The notes under the pieces: model-generated
What the model was told of the DNA's origin: nothing
Databases searched by the model: none
The model's input: the letters and a program-made list of their open reading frames with translations, nothing else
Assembly (NCBI RefSeq): GCF_010015585.1
Contig: NW_022985073.1
Coordinates: 200,929 to 264,928 of the forward strand
Source of the DNA: Eremomyces bilateralis CBS 781.70
Taxonomy: Eukaryota; Ascomycota; Dothideomycetes; Eremomycetales; Eremomycetaceae
Reading direction: 5' to 3'
DNA: 64,000 nucleotides
Shown here: positions 10,714-28,292 of the stretch, one piece after another
Layout: each line of letters opens with the position of its first letter
How positions within the stretch are numbered: the first letter of the stretch is position 1
Made by a program: the position numbers and the translations under genes

Positions 10714-11827
10714 GGCGAAGCACGGGTAGAGAGAAAGTGAAAAGAGAGGCGAAAGAAAGGTAAGACCAGCTGGGAGTAGGGCGGCATACGAGAGAGCGAA
10801 TCCGTAGGGATGCCGGAGAAGGGAAGATAAAAGCAGGTAGGAAGGGATAGGATAAGAGGATGAAGGGCATGGCAGCACACGGTAGGCTTTTATATACGAT
10901 CATTTTTGGATGCTGCCGACTGTAGCGGCTAGAGGGGTGGCAGAGCATGTTGGAAAGTTGGGATGGGTTGAGTGCAGAAACGGGATCCCGATTTCTAAAT
11001 TCATGAAACTCAAGAAACTGATAATGGACAGAGTCACATGCGCTTGGCATTACGGGGTGTTTGGGGAGGAGAAGAGTTGATTTTCATGACCAGGTCGTGT
11101 GGAAATGCCGCCAAAAACGGCGTCAGAAACCGCTCTTTTCGGCGGCAATTTCACAGGTCCTCAGATTCTAGTTGTAAATTTGCCATACCCTAAACTGGTC
11201 ACCCACCTCGTTGCAGCTCCCCGTCAACACTAAGACTTATTCTGAACAGCTCCCCGCCATTACCCACATATCCCTTTGTCTGTTGCAGTGTTCGCGACTG
11301 GGGTATGGTATCCGTACTGATAGGCATTGGCTGGAGGTCGCGACGCGCCGGAACGTCACCAAATTTGTAAGTAATCGTGTTGTCCCATAACCATCAATAC
11401 AAAGCAACAACTAGTTCGTATTCAATATTTTATGCAATGGCTATAGAATCCTATCATTACATTAATTTATTATTACACCAAAAGCATACTGTTTTAGGCG
11501 GTGGTGTGGGCGAAATCGATCGATCGATGCATTTTTGGTGTTCAAACCCCTGTCAGCGAATTGCAGCGACGACAGGCAAGGGAATAGTAGTAATAATAGC
11601 CCACACTGCTGCCATTCTTCAAATAGTAATCACCTATCCCTCAAGTCTTTCAGTACAGCGTGACTTGGCATCAACATCGTCACTAGGGACTTCTAACAAT
11701 GTCCTACGACTGCAGAAATCTGCGAATGGCATACGAGGGGCCAATGGATCCTTCCAACCGCTCTCAATAGTGGACCTGGCTGTGTACCCTCTCAAGTCAG
11801 CTCTGCAACCCCTTCCAGATGCGAGTA
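10714..11827. other. Gap between the recombinase relic and the P450 gene
   Basis: No gene is supportable. This stretch is upstream of the recombinase and downstream of the P450 gene, so any Starship 5' end should lie here. It contains an interrupted palindrome (11102-11152) and, just outside it, a minus-strand match to TTAC(N7)A (11166-11177). Purine-rich sequence dominates 10720-10860. Confidence 0.5.
11102..11152. repeat. Interrupted palindrome near the possible element edge
   Basis: GAAATGCCGCCAAAA (102-116 of this kilobase) pairs with TTTTCGGCGGCAATTTC (136-152) apart from two single-base bulges, around a loop of about 19 bases. It lies about 400 bp upstream of the recombinase start. Subterminal inverted repeats are known at the ends of several fungal elements; a link is inference only. 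Confidence 0.6.
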
Positions 11828-13449
11828 TCACTCGTTGACGGGAGTAAAATCCAGGAAGCATCCCCCATTTGGAATGACCAGGAAATGGTCGGTCCACTCC
11901 ATATTCTCCGGCTTCATCGTTTCGTTTAACGTCACCACGTAACGTTTGATCAGGGACGCTACTGTCAAACGCAAGGTTAATAGCGCCATAGGCTGTCCGA
12001 TGCAGTTTCGCATGCCTTTCGAAAACGGCATGTATAGTTTCCTCATCTCGTCGGTCCCGTTCGGATGCTCCAACCATCGCTGAGGGCTGAAGGATTCGGG
12101 CTCGGGAAACACCGCGGGATCGCGGTGGGTGGTGTGACAGGGCACGGAGACGACGGTCTCAAGATCATTCTCAGCTTCGTCTACTTCAATGACTGGAAGA
12201 ACCTTACTTTTGCGGGAAGGAAATGACCAGAAATCTTCTTTCCTCCTGTTGGGACAGCTCGAAGCAAGCCCATGGGAACCGGAGGGTGTTTTCGCAAGGC
12301 CTCATTGATGACGGCATTTAGAAGAGGCAGATTCAGAACGTCGCGGTGGTCCGGAACCCCTGCTCCAGCGCTCACCGAAATGTCTTTCAGTTCTTCCCGC
12401 ATTTGAGTTTGAAGATCGGGTTGCTTGGCCAGTTCCCAGAAGAGGTAGGTCAGGGAATTGCTTGATGTGTCTGTAGCAGCAAAGGTCAGATTGCTAATCT
12501 CATCGGCGACTTGTGCGTCAGTCAATCCTTCTTTCTGGTCCGGCGATCGCTTGACAATCTTCGTGAGGAGATCTTTCCGGTCGGATTGTCGACCATAACG
12601 AGCCAAGTAGCCATCGAAGGCCACGACTCCATGCGCGTAAATTCGGTCTTCTGTGGTCAGAAACTGTCGCACCGCTTTAGATGGCAGCGTGCTGATTAAT
12701 TGCATCAGGGTGGGGAAACGGCCCCGGAGATCCCAGACGATGAAAGCCAAATCTAAATCTTCGATAAATTGCGGTGCTTTCTTACAGTCGAGACCACCGA
12801 AGGACTGGCCGAGAAAGACGGCGCCGGAGACATCGAAGCTTAACATTCGAAACCAATGCAGAAAATCCTGCGGACCCTGGCTACGATGGGTTTCAGTCAC
12901 TCGTATCAGCTTCTGCACCTGATCACGGATCAGAGGTGCCATATCATTGACGCTTGCGGGTGAAAAGGCATGACTTATCAGCTTCCGTCTTTCGCGATGC
13001 GGGCCATGTTCGATCCTGTTGAAGACACCTGCTCGGGCAATGTTCTTGTACCATGGAGCCTTTGGAAAGAGGCTTTGAACGCCGTATAATGCTTCGATTG
13101 CGTCGACGGTAATGAAACTAACTTCACTAGGTGCGAGCTGGACGACAGGGCCATATTTTCTATGCAACTCATGGACAGTTTTGGCTCTCTTGCCCGCCAT
13201 TTCAATGAAGAGGAGCCATATACCGGATAATTTTGCGAGAAATGGCCCTGGAACGTTCCGGAGGGGAGAAAAGAAGCGCATATAGAGGATCTAGGCCAGT
13301 CAGTCCAAAGAACGTATCATTATAACTGGTCATAAACTCACTTGCCAGGTAACATAAATGAGAATAGTACAGGCGCCCAGGCTCAGGCCTTTGACGGCCA
13401 TCACATTACCGCTCTCTGGGAGAAGTTGTTTAAAGTTCTGGATCGACAT
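11828..13449 (-). CDS. Cytochrome P450 monooxygenase
   Basis: Three exons, 13449-13342, 13290-12208 and 12157-11828, give 506 residues, the usual length for a fungal microsomal P450. The first exon supplies a membrane anchor (SLGACTILIYVTW) and the second begins ILYMRFFSPLRNVPGP, the proline-rich hinge. Key motifs are the I-helix AATDTSSN, the ExxR motif NEALRKHPP, the PERF-like PESFSPQRW and the heme loop PFSKGMRNCIGQ with the cysteine ligand. Introns are 13291-13341 (GTGAGT...CTGAC...TAG) and 12158-12207 (GTAAGG...GAG, a less common acceptor, chosen because it keeps KTVVSVPCHTTH in frame). It stands alone: no polyketide synthase, peptide synthetase or other tailoring enzyme is adjacent, so the substrate cannot be guessed. 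Anchoring in the endoplasmic reticulum is expected. Confidence 0.92.
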
Positions 13450-14511
13450 CTTCGATGTCTTTGTCATACAACGCACTCGATGCAATATTGCAACGATTCC
13501 ATCTTGACGGAATCAGGAGATAAGCCTGCTTCTTAAGCACAGGCACCAAAGGGGAGCCCTCCTCATCCCCCTCCTTTGTTCGAGGCTGCCGATCATAGCG
13601 TGCGCTGAGTGTGAGTTACACGTTACACACGTTGGGAAGGGAACGTTGCACGGCCGTGGTGCACAACCTGACTCAGTCATCGAGCCCTCGAGGTCGCAAT
13701 TGGAAATTTGAGCACTGAGAAGCAAGCTAAATGCTTTCCTCTGTGCTCTGCAGACAGGAAGAGCTGGGATTAAGGTGGGTGTAAGAAATAAATGAAATAA
13801 GGCTGGTGAGATTTGTCCTTAAATATGGCAAGCCTAAAAATACACCCTATTGAGCGCGTGCTTGTGCTCAGAATCCTTACCCTTATCTATAATTTCCGGA
13901 TCGATCACAGTAGTAGTAATATCGTGTCTTAACATTAGAATGGTGAGGTCTGCTCCGGTTGAGTAGGAAGCCGTAGCCATGCTGCATGCCATGGCTCCTG
14001 AGAGCATTGAACATTCTACTTGATTTTTCAATATTGTTGGTTGGTTTCAAGACCAACCATTTCTAAATATTTCCTGGCCAGACAGGCTGTGAAACCCTGA
14101 TCACTTCGTCGATTATCGTCCAATTCATCCTAGGACCTTGTCACTTCTAGCATAATTAAAGACAACGTTCGAGGGCCTAGTGTTGATCATGATGAATGGG
14201 GAAGTGTTTAGATGCTACGGAGATGTGTCAATCAACCAGGGGCGAGCACGGCTTTGCCGATATTGTTAAACTACCCGTCGTAATAGCTTAGCTCGGAGTT
14301 GTATCTGGACGGATAAAAACACAGAAACAGCCATCTACGAAGACAGCTGAAGCATTGACTCGTTATATCGGTTCCCAGTGACGATGGCTTTGTGAAGAAC
14401 CGGTTCACTAGCAATATCATCTAAGCAAATGAAACACCGTCGCTATGCAAAACAATCAGTACACCAGAATAATAGCTCCCACCTAAGACAATTTAAAGAA
14501 TTCCGCCCCGA
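13450..14511. other. Gap between P450 and fyv10
   Basis: No gene seen. A TGACTCAGTCA sequence at 13669-13679 lies 220 bp upstream of the P450 start and is a candidate bZIP site. A hairpin TGGTTGGT-TTCAAG-ACCAACCA lies near 14039-14060. The right part is the 3' flank of fyv10. Confidence 0.5.
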
Positions 14512-15851
14512 TTAAAGGATGAACACCTTCTTGATGTCCTGCTCTCTGAACTTCAAGCCCACCTCTCCCGGGTCACGCACATGGCCCGGTTCGGTCCCCA
14601 GCTTCTCGTTAATATTTTCGAGCCGCTCTCTCCCATATATCCGACCATTGGGAAGCACCACAGGCTCGGAATCCACGTGGCTTTTCGAATGATGCGCATA
14701 CGGTACGCCTTTCGCCAATTCGTTCAGTTCGGTACTGCAAATCGGGCAGACGGTGGCGGTCGCAGCCCCGACGGCGGCGCCGGAGCTGGAGGTGTTGAAG
14801 GCGCTGTGGCAGGTGGGGGTCTTCAACGCGGACAGGCCGGCGGTAAGCGCAATGTCCAGTAAAGGCCGAGTGGGGAGCGAAAAAAGCGCATGGTGGGTGG
14901 TGAGGAATAGATTGGCAAGGTACGGATAGCGTGATGGTGAGTAGAGAGTCGCATATGGCTCGGCGGCTGTATCGGGAGAGAAGGCGAGCAGACCAGCAGC
15001 TCGTATGGCGAAATCGGTGTCGTGATGTGGCGCCAAATGTTTCCGAGCATGCAAGGTAGCTTCGATGAGCTTCTCCTTCCTGCCCGTACGTACGGCCTCA
15101 ATGTATTGCTGGAGACGAAGCTCGAACTCGAGACTATTCTAGAATGGAACGAAGGGTTAGTGGACGACTTGGGGGGGTTAATGGTACCGACTTACGCCCA
15201 TCTTGCGCAGGTGCGATTTGTTATCCTCGCACCACGCAAGCGCTTCGGAAAGGCTTCCTCGCCGTAAAGCGTTTTCAATCTTCCCAACCGCTTCAAATGC
15301 TTCGATGTCGACTAGACTTTCAACGTTCTTTTCTATGGCTAGCTGCTTCGCGCTTTCTACGTATCCTGCGCGCAAGAGATAATCGATGAGGAGGCAGTCG
15401 AGCCGCACGCGGCTCCATACCTCATACTTGACGTCGGCAAGAGAATCCATGCTGTGCAACTGGTCGAGATGTTGTAACCGAGCGTCAAGTTGTTCACATC
15501 GGGTGCTGCTCGATGCGTCGAGGTGAGTGAGTTTCCGTTTAAGGTTCTTGAGCCTCGTTAGAGTGGCATCGAGTTCGGCCTGGGGCTTGGCCGAGGGGTC
15601 CTGCTGTCCATTTTCCGCCAGTGCAGCGTTGACCGCGTTCTTGATCAATGTTGGCACTTTCTTTTGTCCCGAGTCGATCTCTCGCTGAGCCGTCCTTAAG
15701 TTCTTGCGGTTGAGTTCTAAGGGTAAACGGAGAAGTGGTTGGTCCTATCCCGCATACATTAGGATCATCCTTTCCATGACTGTTGATTAACAGGACATAC
15801 TAGTAGAAGATGTTCATCTGGATTCAGGTGAGTGGATGCAAAGTCTGCCAT
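14512..15851 (-). CDS. fyv10: GID/CTLH E3 ubiquitin ligase subunit Fyv10 (Gid9/MAEA)
   Basis: Exons 15851-15801, 15744-15196 and 15138-14512 give 408 residues. The start MADFASTHLNPDEHLLL joins DQPLLRLPLELNRKNLRTAQ through an intron at 15745-15800. Next come a helical segment, a LisH-like block (LDCLLIDYLLRAGYVESAKQL), a CTLH block (EAFEAVGKIENALRRGSLSEAL) and, after the intron at 15139-15195, a CRA region (LEFELRLQQYIEAVRTGR). The C-terminus has the degenerate RING CPICSTELNELAKGVPYAHH typical of this family. In yeast the complex marks gluconeogenic enzymes for degradation when glucose returns, and Fyv10 is a RING partner in it. Placement in the same complex here is by homology. It is transcribed the same way as rbg1 upstream of it. 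Confidence 0.93.
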
Positions 15852-16532
15852 GGTGGCGACAGCACCATAAGCTGTTCAGCCGGCTGGAGCTGCTTCGTGT
15901 TGGCTTTGTAGTCAATGCAATTACGAGATACGGGTAGCTACTAAGAACGGAGAAGGCACTTGGTTTGAGCAACACAGAGGCAAGTAGGTTACCGGTACAT
16001 CGCTTGGAGGTGCTGTAATAGTGAGGAGGAGTCCCATTTATGATTGAAACACCTAGATGCTGTGGAGTTCGTGGGATGAGGTCAGTGGATGTCGTGACGC
16101 CGAACAGGGATTACGGGTACCCCACGTGCAGGGGGGACATCGTGACCACATCTTCATGTTTGGAACGGGACATCAAGCATAACTCAAGTCTCATATTGAC
16201 GCGTCAACTACCTATCCCATCAATAAATGGTTGGCATTTTCTGTATTGGTGATAGGCGGGTAGTGCTATGCCGGAGAAACACATGGGGATGACCAATCCT
16301 CTGAGACTTTCTCACAAGTCGCATATAAGGACGCGAGTTTGCCGTACACTTGCTTAGTTCATACCATGCGACTCGCCAATCAGCGAACCGTGCTATTCGA
16401 CCCGTTGTACGCCGAATTGCTATCCGGACATCTTTCCTGTCTATCGCGGATGTCATCACGGCATTAACAGCAGGCTGCAGCGGGTGATATCCCACAAATT
16501 CGGAGCCTAAGGTGCTCACTTGTGCACCTTTA
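15852..16532. other. Gap between fyv10 and rbg1
   Basis: Holds the fyv10 promoter and the 3' flank of rbg1. Open frames here lack splice or domain support. I see no structured element beyond ordinary promoter sequence. Confidence 0.5.
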
Positions 16533-18087
16533 TCACTTGGGCTTGGCCACGATGCTGACGACGTCTTCATCAGCAACCAGATGACCCAGTCCCACTCGTT
16601 GGGGAACATGGCGTGCACTTGCTCCCCAAACCAACGCGTACTTGAAGGTATCCTTCAACGTCCTGTGGACCTGGTCGCATACGTCTTCAATGCTCGACCC
16701 ACTCCGTACAATCAGGGCCTCGCTGAAATCAGGGGCAATCCCCTTTCTGGGCATTGTTAGTACTCCAAAACATGCGCTTCGAGGAAAGGGAATATACCGT
16801 TTGGTATAGATGCGGATCAGCCGCAGCTCTTTCCAACATCTGTCTACAACGTCTTGAATACCCAGGTCCAATTCACAGCTCATGACGGCCGTGTGCGGTT
16901 CGCGCGCAAGCTGGTCCAGATATTCAATGCCTACGCTGTCTATCTTGTTATAGACGTAGAGACTATGCAAACGTTAGTTACATCGTAGAGTGAGAGCTTC
17001 ATCTCTCACCATTTGATGTATTTTCGATGGTCTTTCATGATGACATCGAGGAAGTCATCCACAGTCACTGTTTTTCAAAGTTAACGAACGAAACGGTATT
17101 TTCTTGGACTTCAACCTACCATTCTCATCTCGGACCAGCACCTCGCAGTTTAGTATCTTGTAATCCCGGAGGATGTTGTACACCATCTTTTCATCGATGT
17201 TTTTCGGCGGTGCACTAAAGCTGATCTTCATTCCACCGGCCTTTTTGGCTTTGAGGTAGATGTTCCTGATGGCGTGAGCGGAGCTAGAATGCAGAATAAT
17301 GAAGCACTCACGGTGGATCTCGGTTCAGCCTGATGCCGACCGCTTCCAGTTCCCCCTCTAAGAGGGCTCGCTGCTCGGCCTTTTTGGTCGCATCCAGCAC
17401 CATTAAAATCATGTCACTAGTCTGGGACAGTCAGTTCGGAAGATCGTGAAAACCACGGACCCCAAACCTTTGCAGCGGAAATGACCTGCCGACCTCGTCC
17501 TTTGCCTTCCGCAGCGCCTTCGATAATCCCCGGGAGGTCGAGAATCTGGATCTCGGCGCCGCCGTACTCCAAGACACCGGGAATGGCAGTCAAGGTTGTG
17601 AATGCGTACGCAGCAACCTCGGCCTTCGTCTTGGTGATTTTCGAAAGGAAAGTTGACTTTCCTACGGAGGGAAAGCCGACGAGGGCGATCCGAGCATCTC
17701 CACTCTTGCTTACATCGAATCCTGCCCCGGCTCCTGCTCCAGCGCCTGGTCCCGGTTCAAGTAATTGCGCCCGCAAACGAGCGAGCTTGCTGCCTTGTGG
17801 TTAATGAGTGAACCACGCGGAGACATGGCAAGACGTACCCTTTCAGAAGTCCAAGATGATATTCTTGCGTGTGGTCAGCTCAAGCGATAGTCGCTAGATA
17901 AATTTACAATACCAGTCGCCTTGTTCTCTTGAAAAAGTTAGATGGTTCCTCCTGATAAAAGGTGAGTCGTATACTCTGTGTCCGCTTCATCTCCTCCTCG
18001 ATCCTACAGCAGCGATATCAGCGCCGCAACTTGTAAAGGCCAGCACGAAAGCGCATACTCCTTGATTTTCTCTGTAATGTTCACCAT
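16533..18087 (-). CDS. rbg1: DRG1-type GTPase Rbg1
   Basis: Ten exons add up to 370 residues, the normal length of DRG1. The short first exons read [19 protein letters not shown], then [14 protein letters not shown] and [13 protein letters not shown]. The G domain has GFPSVGKST (G1), [18 protein letters not shown] (G3 and following) and YNKIDSVG (G4). The TGS domain carries [12 protein letters not shown] and GSSIEDVC, followed by [13 protein letters not shown] near the end. Introns are 18004-18058, 17928-17974, 17864-17912, 17790-17838, 17422-17467, 17266-17311, 17068-17119, 16963-17009 and 16747-16797; the last has a perfect TACTAAC and is a multiple of three without a stop. DRG GTPases associate with translating ribosomes and help relieve stalling. 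Nine introns of 46-55 bp in one gene is intron-dense for the window. Confidence 0.93.
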
Positions 18088-18467
18088 CTTGACTGGTTTG
18101 CAGCAATGGAGCCGCTCAACCCACTACCGTATAAAGGAATAATACGTCGGTGTTTAGATTCGTATTGGCGGAGAGAGCATGAAGTTCCAGTCGATTTGGT
18201 GGAATACCTCAGGACTGGGACTGGGACTGTCGCGAGGCAACAAGGCAACTAAAGGGTTCGACGTCAGCCTTCTTTGACTTCCCAAATGTTGTGAACTGAT
18301 TCAGTTCTCCCTCAGCGTCCACATTGACTACTCCCCCGACACCAACTTATTCAAGCTTTCTGACAGCCTAATTCGAGCGGAATTACTGAGTTGATCTGAT
18401 ATTTCCGGCGTATGACGATAGAGACTCATTAAGACGCCACGCGCATCCCCGCTGGGCTTGATTCACC
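18088..18467. promoter_or_regulatory. Divergent promoter rbg1 / cwc2
   Basis: A 380-bp interval separates the two start codons, so both genes must share or closely pack their promoters. No specific site stands out. Confidence 0.6.
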
Positions 18468-19683
18468 ATGGCAGACATCGACGTAACCACATCTGCCGTC
18501 AAACCCGCAGAACCATCGTCTGCTCCGGACACGGCTTCAACCGCATTGATCGTGAACGATTCGTCGGGTCGGAAAGTAGTGAAGAAGATCGTCAAGAGGA
18601 AAAGACGGCCTGCCCGTCCCCAAGTCGACCCAGCAACCTTTACATCCGAACCGCCGCCACAAACGGGAACCACCTTTAACATCTGGTACAACAAATGGTC
18701 AGGAGGCGACCGAGAAGATAAATACCTCTCCCAACAGGCCGCCAAGGGCCGATGTAATATCGCGCGTGATAGCGGATATACGAGAGCCGATAAAGTTCCT
18801 GGATCCTACTTTTGCCTCTTCTTCGCGAGAGGAATCTGCCCGAAAGGCCAGGATTGCGAATACCTCCACCGACTACCGGGGATTCATGACATATTCAATC
18901 CGAACGTGGATTGCTTTGGACGGGACAAATTCAACGACTACCGGGATGATATGGGCGGAGTGGGAAGCTTCATGCGCCAGAACCGGACATTGTATTGCGG
19001 GCGAATACATGTCACGGATGACATTGAGGAAATCGTCGCCCGGCATTTCCAGGAATGGGGTCAAATCGATCGCAGTACGTGACTCATCCATTCTCTTTCT
19101 GTTTCTATGCTGACATCTTCTAGCCCGGGTCCTCACCAACCGAGGAGTCGCTTTCATCACATACACCAACGAAGCCAACTCCCAGTTTGCGAAAGAAGCG
19201 ATGGCGCACCAATCGCTTGATAATACCGAGATTTTGAACGTTCGATGGGCCACGGTGGATCCGAACCCCGCAGCACAAAAACGAGAAGCACGACAGCTGG
19301 AAGAACAAGCCGCTGAAGCGGTCCGACGGGCGCTGCCGGAAGAGTTTGTCGCGGAAATCGAGGGACGGGACCCGGAGGCGAAGCGGAGGCGGAAAGAGCT
19401 TGACTTTGGGTTGGAAGGTTACAATGCGCCGGATGGCGTGTACTATAACCAAGGCAAAGGGCTCGAAGCGGCGCAGGAGAAGATGTTGCTGGAAATGGAA
19501 AGGAACGAGGAACGAGAGCAGGATGTTGAGGATGGCCATGAAGATGGAGGCATATTTACGCGCTCCACAATACAGGCTTTGAAAGGACTGAACGGTCATG
19601 GCATAAGGATGGAGTCGAAAGATGCGCCGGCTGCGGCGAGTGGCCCTCTCGTGGGATATGGGAGCGAGGATGAGAGCGATTGA
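18468..19683 (+). CDS. cwc2: Pre-mRNA splicing factor Cwc2 (RBM22 family)
   Basis: Two exons, 18468-19075 and 19125-19683, give 388 residues. A basic segment (KKIVKRKRRPARP) precedes FNIWYNKWSGGD, the Torus domain of the family. The CCCH zinc finger is visible as CNIARDSGYTRAD...CLFFARGICPKGQDCEYLH. An RRM follows (RTLYCGRIHV as RNP2-like, RGVAFITYTNEANSQFA as RNP1-like). The intron 19076-19124 (GTACGT...TAG) splits the RRM. Cwc2 contacts U6 snRNA within the NineTeen complex at the catalytic core of the spliceosome. The C-terminus is charged and ends YGSEDESD. It converges with cut12, 231 bp apart at their stop codons. Confidence 0.94.
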
Positions 19684-19914
19684 GCTGGACATGGGCATGG
19701 CATATACCACACGAGCTAATCGGGACGAGCTCAAAGAATCGGGGCTTCATATTCAAACAGTGGTGCTGCAGGCTACTAAATCGGAGCGATCCTTTCTGGT
19801 CCCTGCATATCCTCTCGTTTCTCCCCTGTCACCAAACAACCAATCCCAGGGTTTGAGATGTCAATGAATTTCATCTCCATGATAAGCTGTCCCTAGCGGA
19901 TAATAAACGTCTTG

Positions 19915-21533
19915 TTATGCTTTCTTCCTCCTTGCTGCGTTTTCGTCTCGACGGGCCCTAAGTCTTGCTCTTGCAGCTGCAGTTTTCTCCTGAGGTAGAG
20001 GTGTCCTCGAAAGATTTATCCGTGACAATCTTGACAAGTCGATTTCGCTGTCCATGCCTGGAATACTGGACGGTTCCCATTGGGTTCGCACCTCTTTGAA
20101 ACCTGCCGGCGCTGTCGGCAAATTTCCATCTCGGACTTCCACGCGTGCTTGCTCCGGACGACACTGCGTATTTGGAGGTCGATTCTCAGCGTCGGCGCCG
20201 ACATCGGACGTGGATTGGCGTGATACACCGGCCATCCGTGGTGTATTTGTGCATGGAGGGCGATGAGGCAGGGATTTGTCGGATATTGTGGCAGAAGCAA
20301 CCTGTGCCCCGTCTCCCTGCTGATCCGCCGGCGACGCCAGGTTTGCATCGCGCGGGCGAAGGATCTGACGGGCAACACGGCCGGTTCTGCTTCGTCCATG
20401 ACGATTCTGCGGTCGAAGGGCCTGAAAACGTCGGTCCAAGACGAGACTGACCTCATCACCTGGTGCTTCTGTCTTCGTCCGCTCATTTTGCAGATCGTGA
20501 TCCGCCCAGACGTCGCTCGAATGATGGGGCGTTACAGCTGGGCTAGACTCGTTCAGTCTCCGCTTCAGAATGGTCATTTCTGCAGTCAACCTGGTGATCT
20601 CGTCGTGCCCTCGCAGCAGTTGCCGCTTGAGCTCCTTCATTTGCTCGGACATTTCCCTCCCCTTGACCCTGTGTTCTCGATTGGTTTCGCTCAATTTGGA
20701 TGTCAGCACCATGGCTTCTTCATCTTTGCGTTTTGCATAGCTCTTCGCGAGTTGATGCTTGGATACAAGTTTTTTCATCTCCTTCTCGCTTTTGGTGGAG
20801 TATGAAATGTACTGTTCCTTCCAGTACCTCCCAGATTCCGACCGAGGCTCCACGATATCGATCGTAAGGTCGGTATCGTCTTTCGCCCTGGGTTTGGCCG
20901 GCGATGCATTGCTTCGTTCGGTTTGGTTTGATACTGCTAAGGGATCTGGCGCATTCGCCTTTAAAATGGTCTCCTTTGAGATCGTCTTCTCGTCCTCTAG
21001 ACTCGTTTGCAACAACGGCCTCGTTTTTGGTGTGAAAGGACTCGGGAACTTCCCAGGTACGGCTTTTGGAGTTGCCAATCGCGCGGCAAAGGAAGAGGTT
21101 TTGCCTTCGTTATCGACGACATGTGCGGGGAAAGAGACATTTTTCTTGCGACTCGTGCCAGCCCTAGGCGTCATGAGGATGCTGTTGGGTTTTGTAGGGG
21201 AGTCCTCATTGAATCGAGTAGCTCGATGCAAAGATGAAGGCCTGCTTATCTCGTCCTTCGCGGTCGGTTCCGTGCGTTTATTTTCTTCAGTATGAAGGAG
21301 TTGGCCGTCGATTCCGGGTTTGGGGGTACCGAATAACGCATATTTGAATGCTCGGACTGCGAAGACGGGTGCCGGTGTTTCTGGAGCTTCAAGCTCCGTG
21401 TCGTCTAGGATACCTAAACCATAGAAATCATTTAGATATGCAATTGAAGCCGCGCGACAAACATGGCAATACCTTGAGCGTTGGTACTGACACTTGCGCT
21501 GGACTGCGCCGAGTTCCCAAACCAGGACAACAT
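19915..21533 (-). CDS. cut12: Spindle pole body-associated protein, Cut12 family
   Basis: Exons 21533-21473 and 21413-19915 give 519 residues. The N-terminus MLSWFGNSAQSSASVSTNAQ joins GILDDTELEAPETPAPVFAV across an intron at 21414-21472. A conserved family block, RSESGRYWKEQYISYSTKSE, is followed by a coiled coil (roughly residues 200-290: KLVSKHQLAKSYAKRKDEEA and TSKLSETNREHRVKGREMSE). The C-terminal third is of low complexity and ends in an Arg/Lys-rich tail. Cut12 in fission yeast recruits and activates mitotic kinases at the spindle pole; function here is by family. The call rests on the block and the coiled coil, which are less distinctive than a catalytic motif. Confidence 0.8.
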
Positions 21534-27172
<5,639 letters not shown>

Positions 27173-27442
27173 ACATTACTGGCCATGCTGGGTCGGCGAA
27201 CGAACATCCTTAATCTGGAGTTCTAGCGCAAGTAGCTGTGATCAAGCATTGATGAAGCACATGTGCATATTTGCAACCTTCAGTCCTGAGGAACGCTGGA
27301 GCGCGTAAAGGAGTGAGCATTTTTGGTCATATTTACCGATTGAGATGATGCAATGCTGCTCCGAAGCTCACCCGAGAAAAACGCCCTGACCAAGTGCATC
27401 CAGCACGTTCCGAGCCCCCAACCGATGATGGACACCCGAATT

Positions 27443-28292
27443 TCATGCCTCACCAAAGAGCCTCGCCGTTATATCCCCCATGTATGCCTCTTCCAGCTCA
27501 TAGTCTTGGCCATCGTTTTTGTCGATCCCAACGTATTCAAATGCCGCCACCACGGACGGCACGTCAAAGCCCATGGCAACAAATCTATCAATGAGATCTT
27601 TATTGTAGTTGTGATACCTGGTTCCACATTAGCATTTGTTTGTACCCAATAGAGAGCATCCACATACTGAGCCAGCTGTGCCTTTTCCTCGTTTTCTTTG
27701 GACCGCTGCGCCTTGCGTTTGATTGACGAAGCGGTCGCTCCCCCGCTCCCTTCACCCCGTTCCTTCCGCGGGGCGTTGGCGTGTTTGACGGCCCATTCTC
27801 GTGCGACGTGTTCGAATTCGGCGGGGTTCCGGATCATCATGCTCGCCACTTCGTGATCTTGTGGGTCCTTGGGTTCCGGCGTGCTGAGCAGGAGCTGGAG
27901 GGATTGGAGGGCGGATTTGAGGTTCATGATCGGGGTCCAGGCTTTACCGAGAGTGTCAAGACAGATGGCGCCCTACGAGATGTTAGAATGACGCGCGCTG
28001 AGAAGAGGATTGGGGGGGGGCTCCTCACCGTGACGCTGCTGACATTTGGATGCCATATCTTTGTTGTGAACCGGATCGTCGGGGGTTTGAAAGGGTAGTT
28101 AGTAGGGACGGAGATGGTGACGTCGTAAGTGCCACCCTCATAGGGTGTATCGGGAGGTCCAATAAAGGTTCCTCGTAGTTTGCTCATGTCATGGTCCTCA
28201 AGAGTTTCCACTTGGAGTCCCGCATCCTTATCTGCCTTAACTTCGCCGATCTCTTTCACGATGCGTCTTGCAAATATGCTGCTGGTGGCCAT
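27443..28292 (-). CDS. ubc1: Ubiquitin-conjugating enzyme E2 with UBA domain (Ubc1/UBE2K type)
   Basis: Exons 28292-28029, 27972-27668 and 27617-27443 give 247 residues. The E2 fold shows LRGTFIGPPDTPYEGGTY, NYPFKPPTIRF and IWHPNV, then the active-site Cys in GAICLDTLGKAWTP right after the first intron (27973-28028). After a Lys/Glu-rich linker, a second intron (27618-27667) leads into a UBA domain (DLIDRFVAMGFDVPSVVAAF). The E2-plus-UBA layout marks the Ubc1/UBE2K class, which extends K48-linked chains. I chose ATG at 28292 because MATSSIFARRI matches the family start. It is divergent from the proteasome gene rpt2, so a substrate-tagging enzyme and a degradation subunit share one promoter. 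Confidence 0.94.

Noticed and set aside
3300-13822. The 16-mer AAGGCTGGTGAGATTT occurs at about 3.3 kb and 13.8 kb and might mark a dispersed element.
   Set aside because: One shared 16-mer in 64 kb is near chance expectation and similarity stops outside it.
11828-15851. A secondary-metabolite cluster around the P450.
   Set aside because: Its neighbours are housekeeping genes and no backbone enzyme is present.
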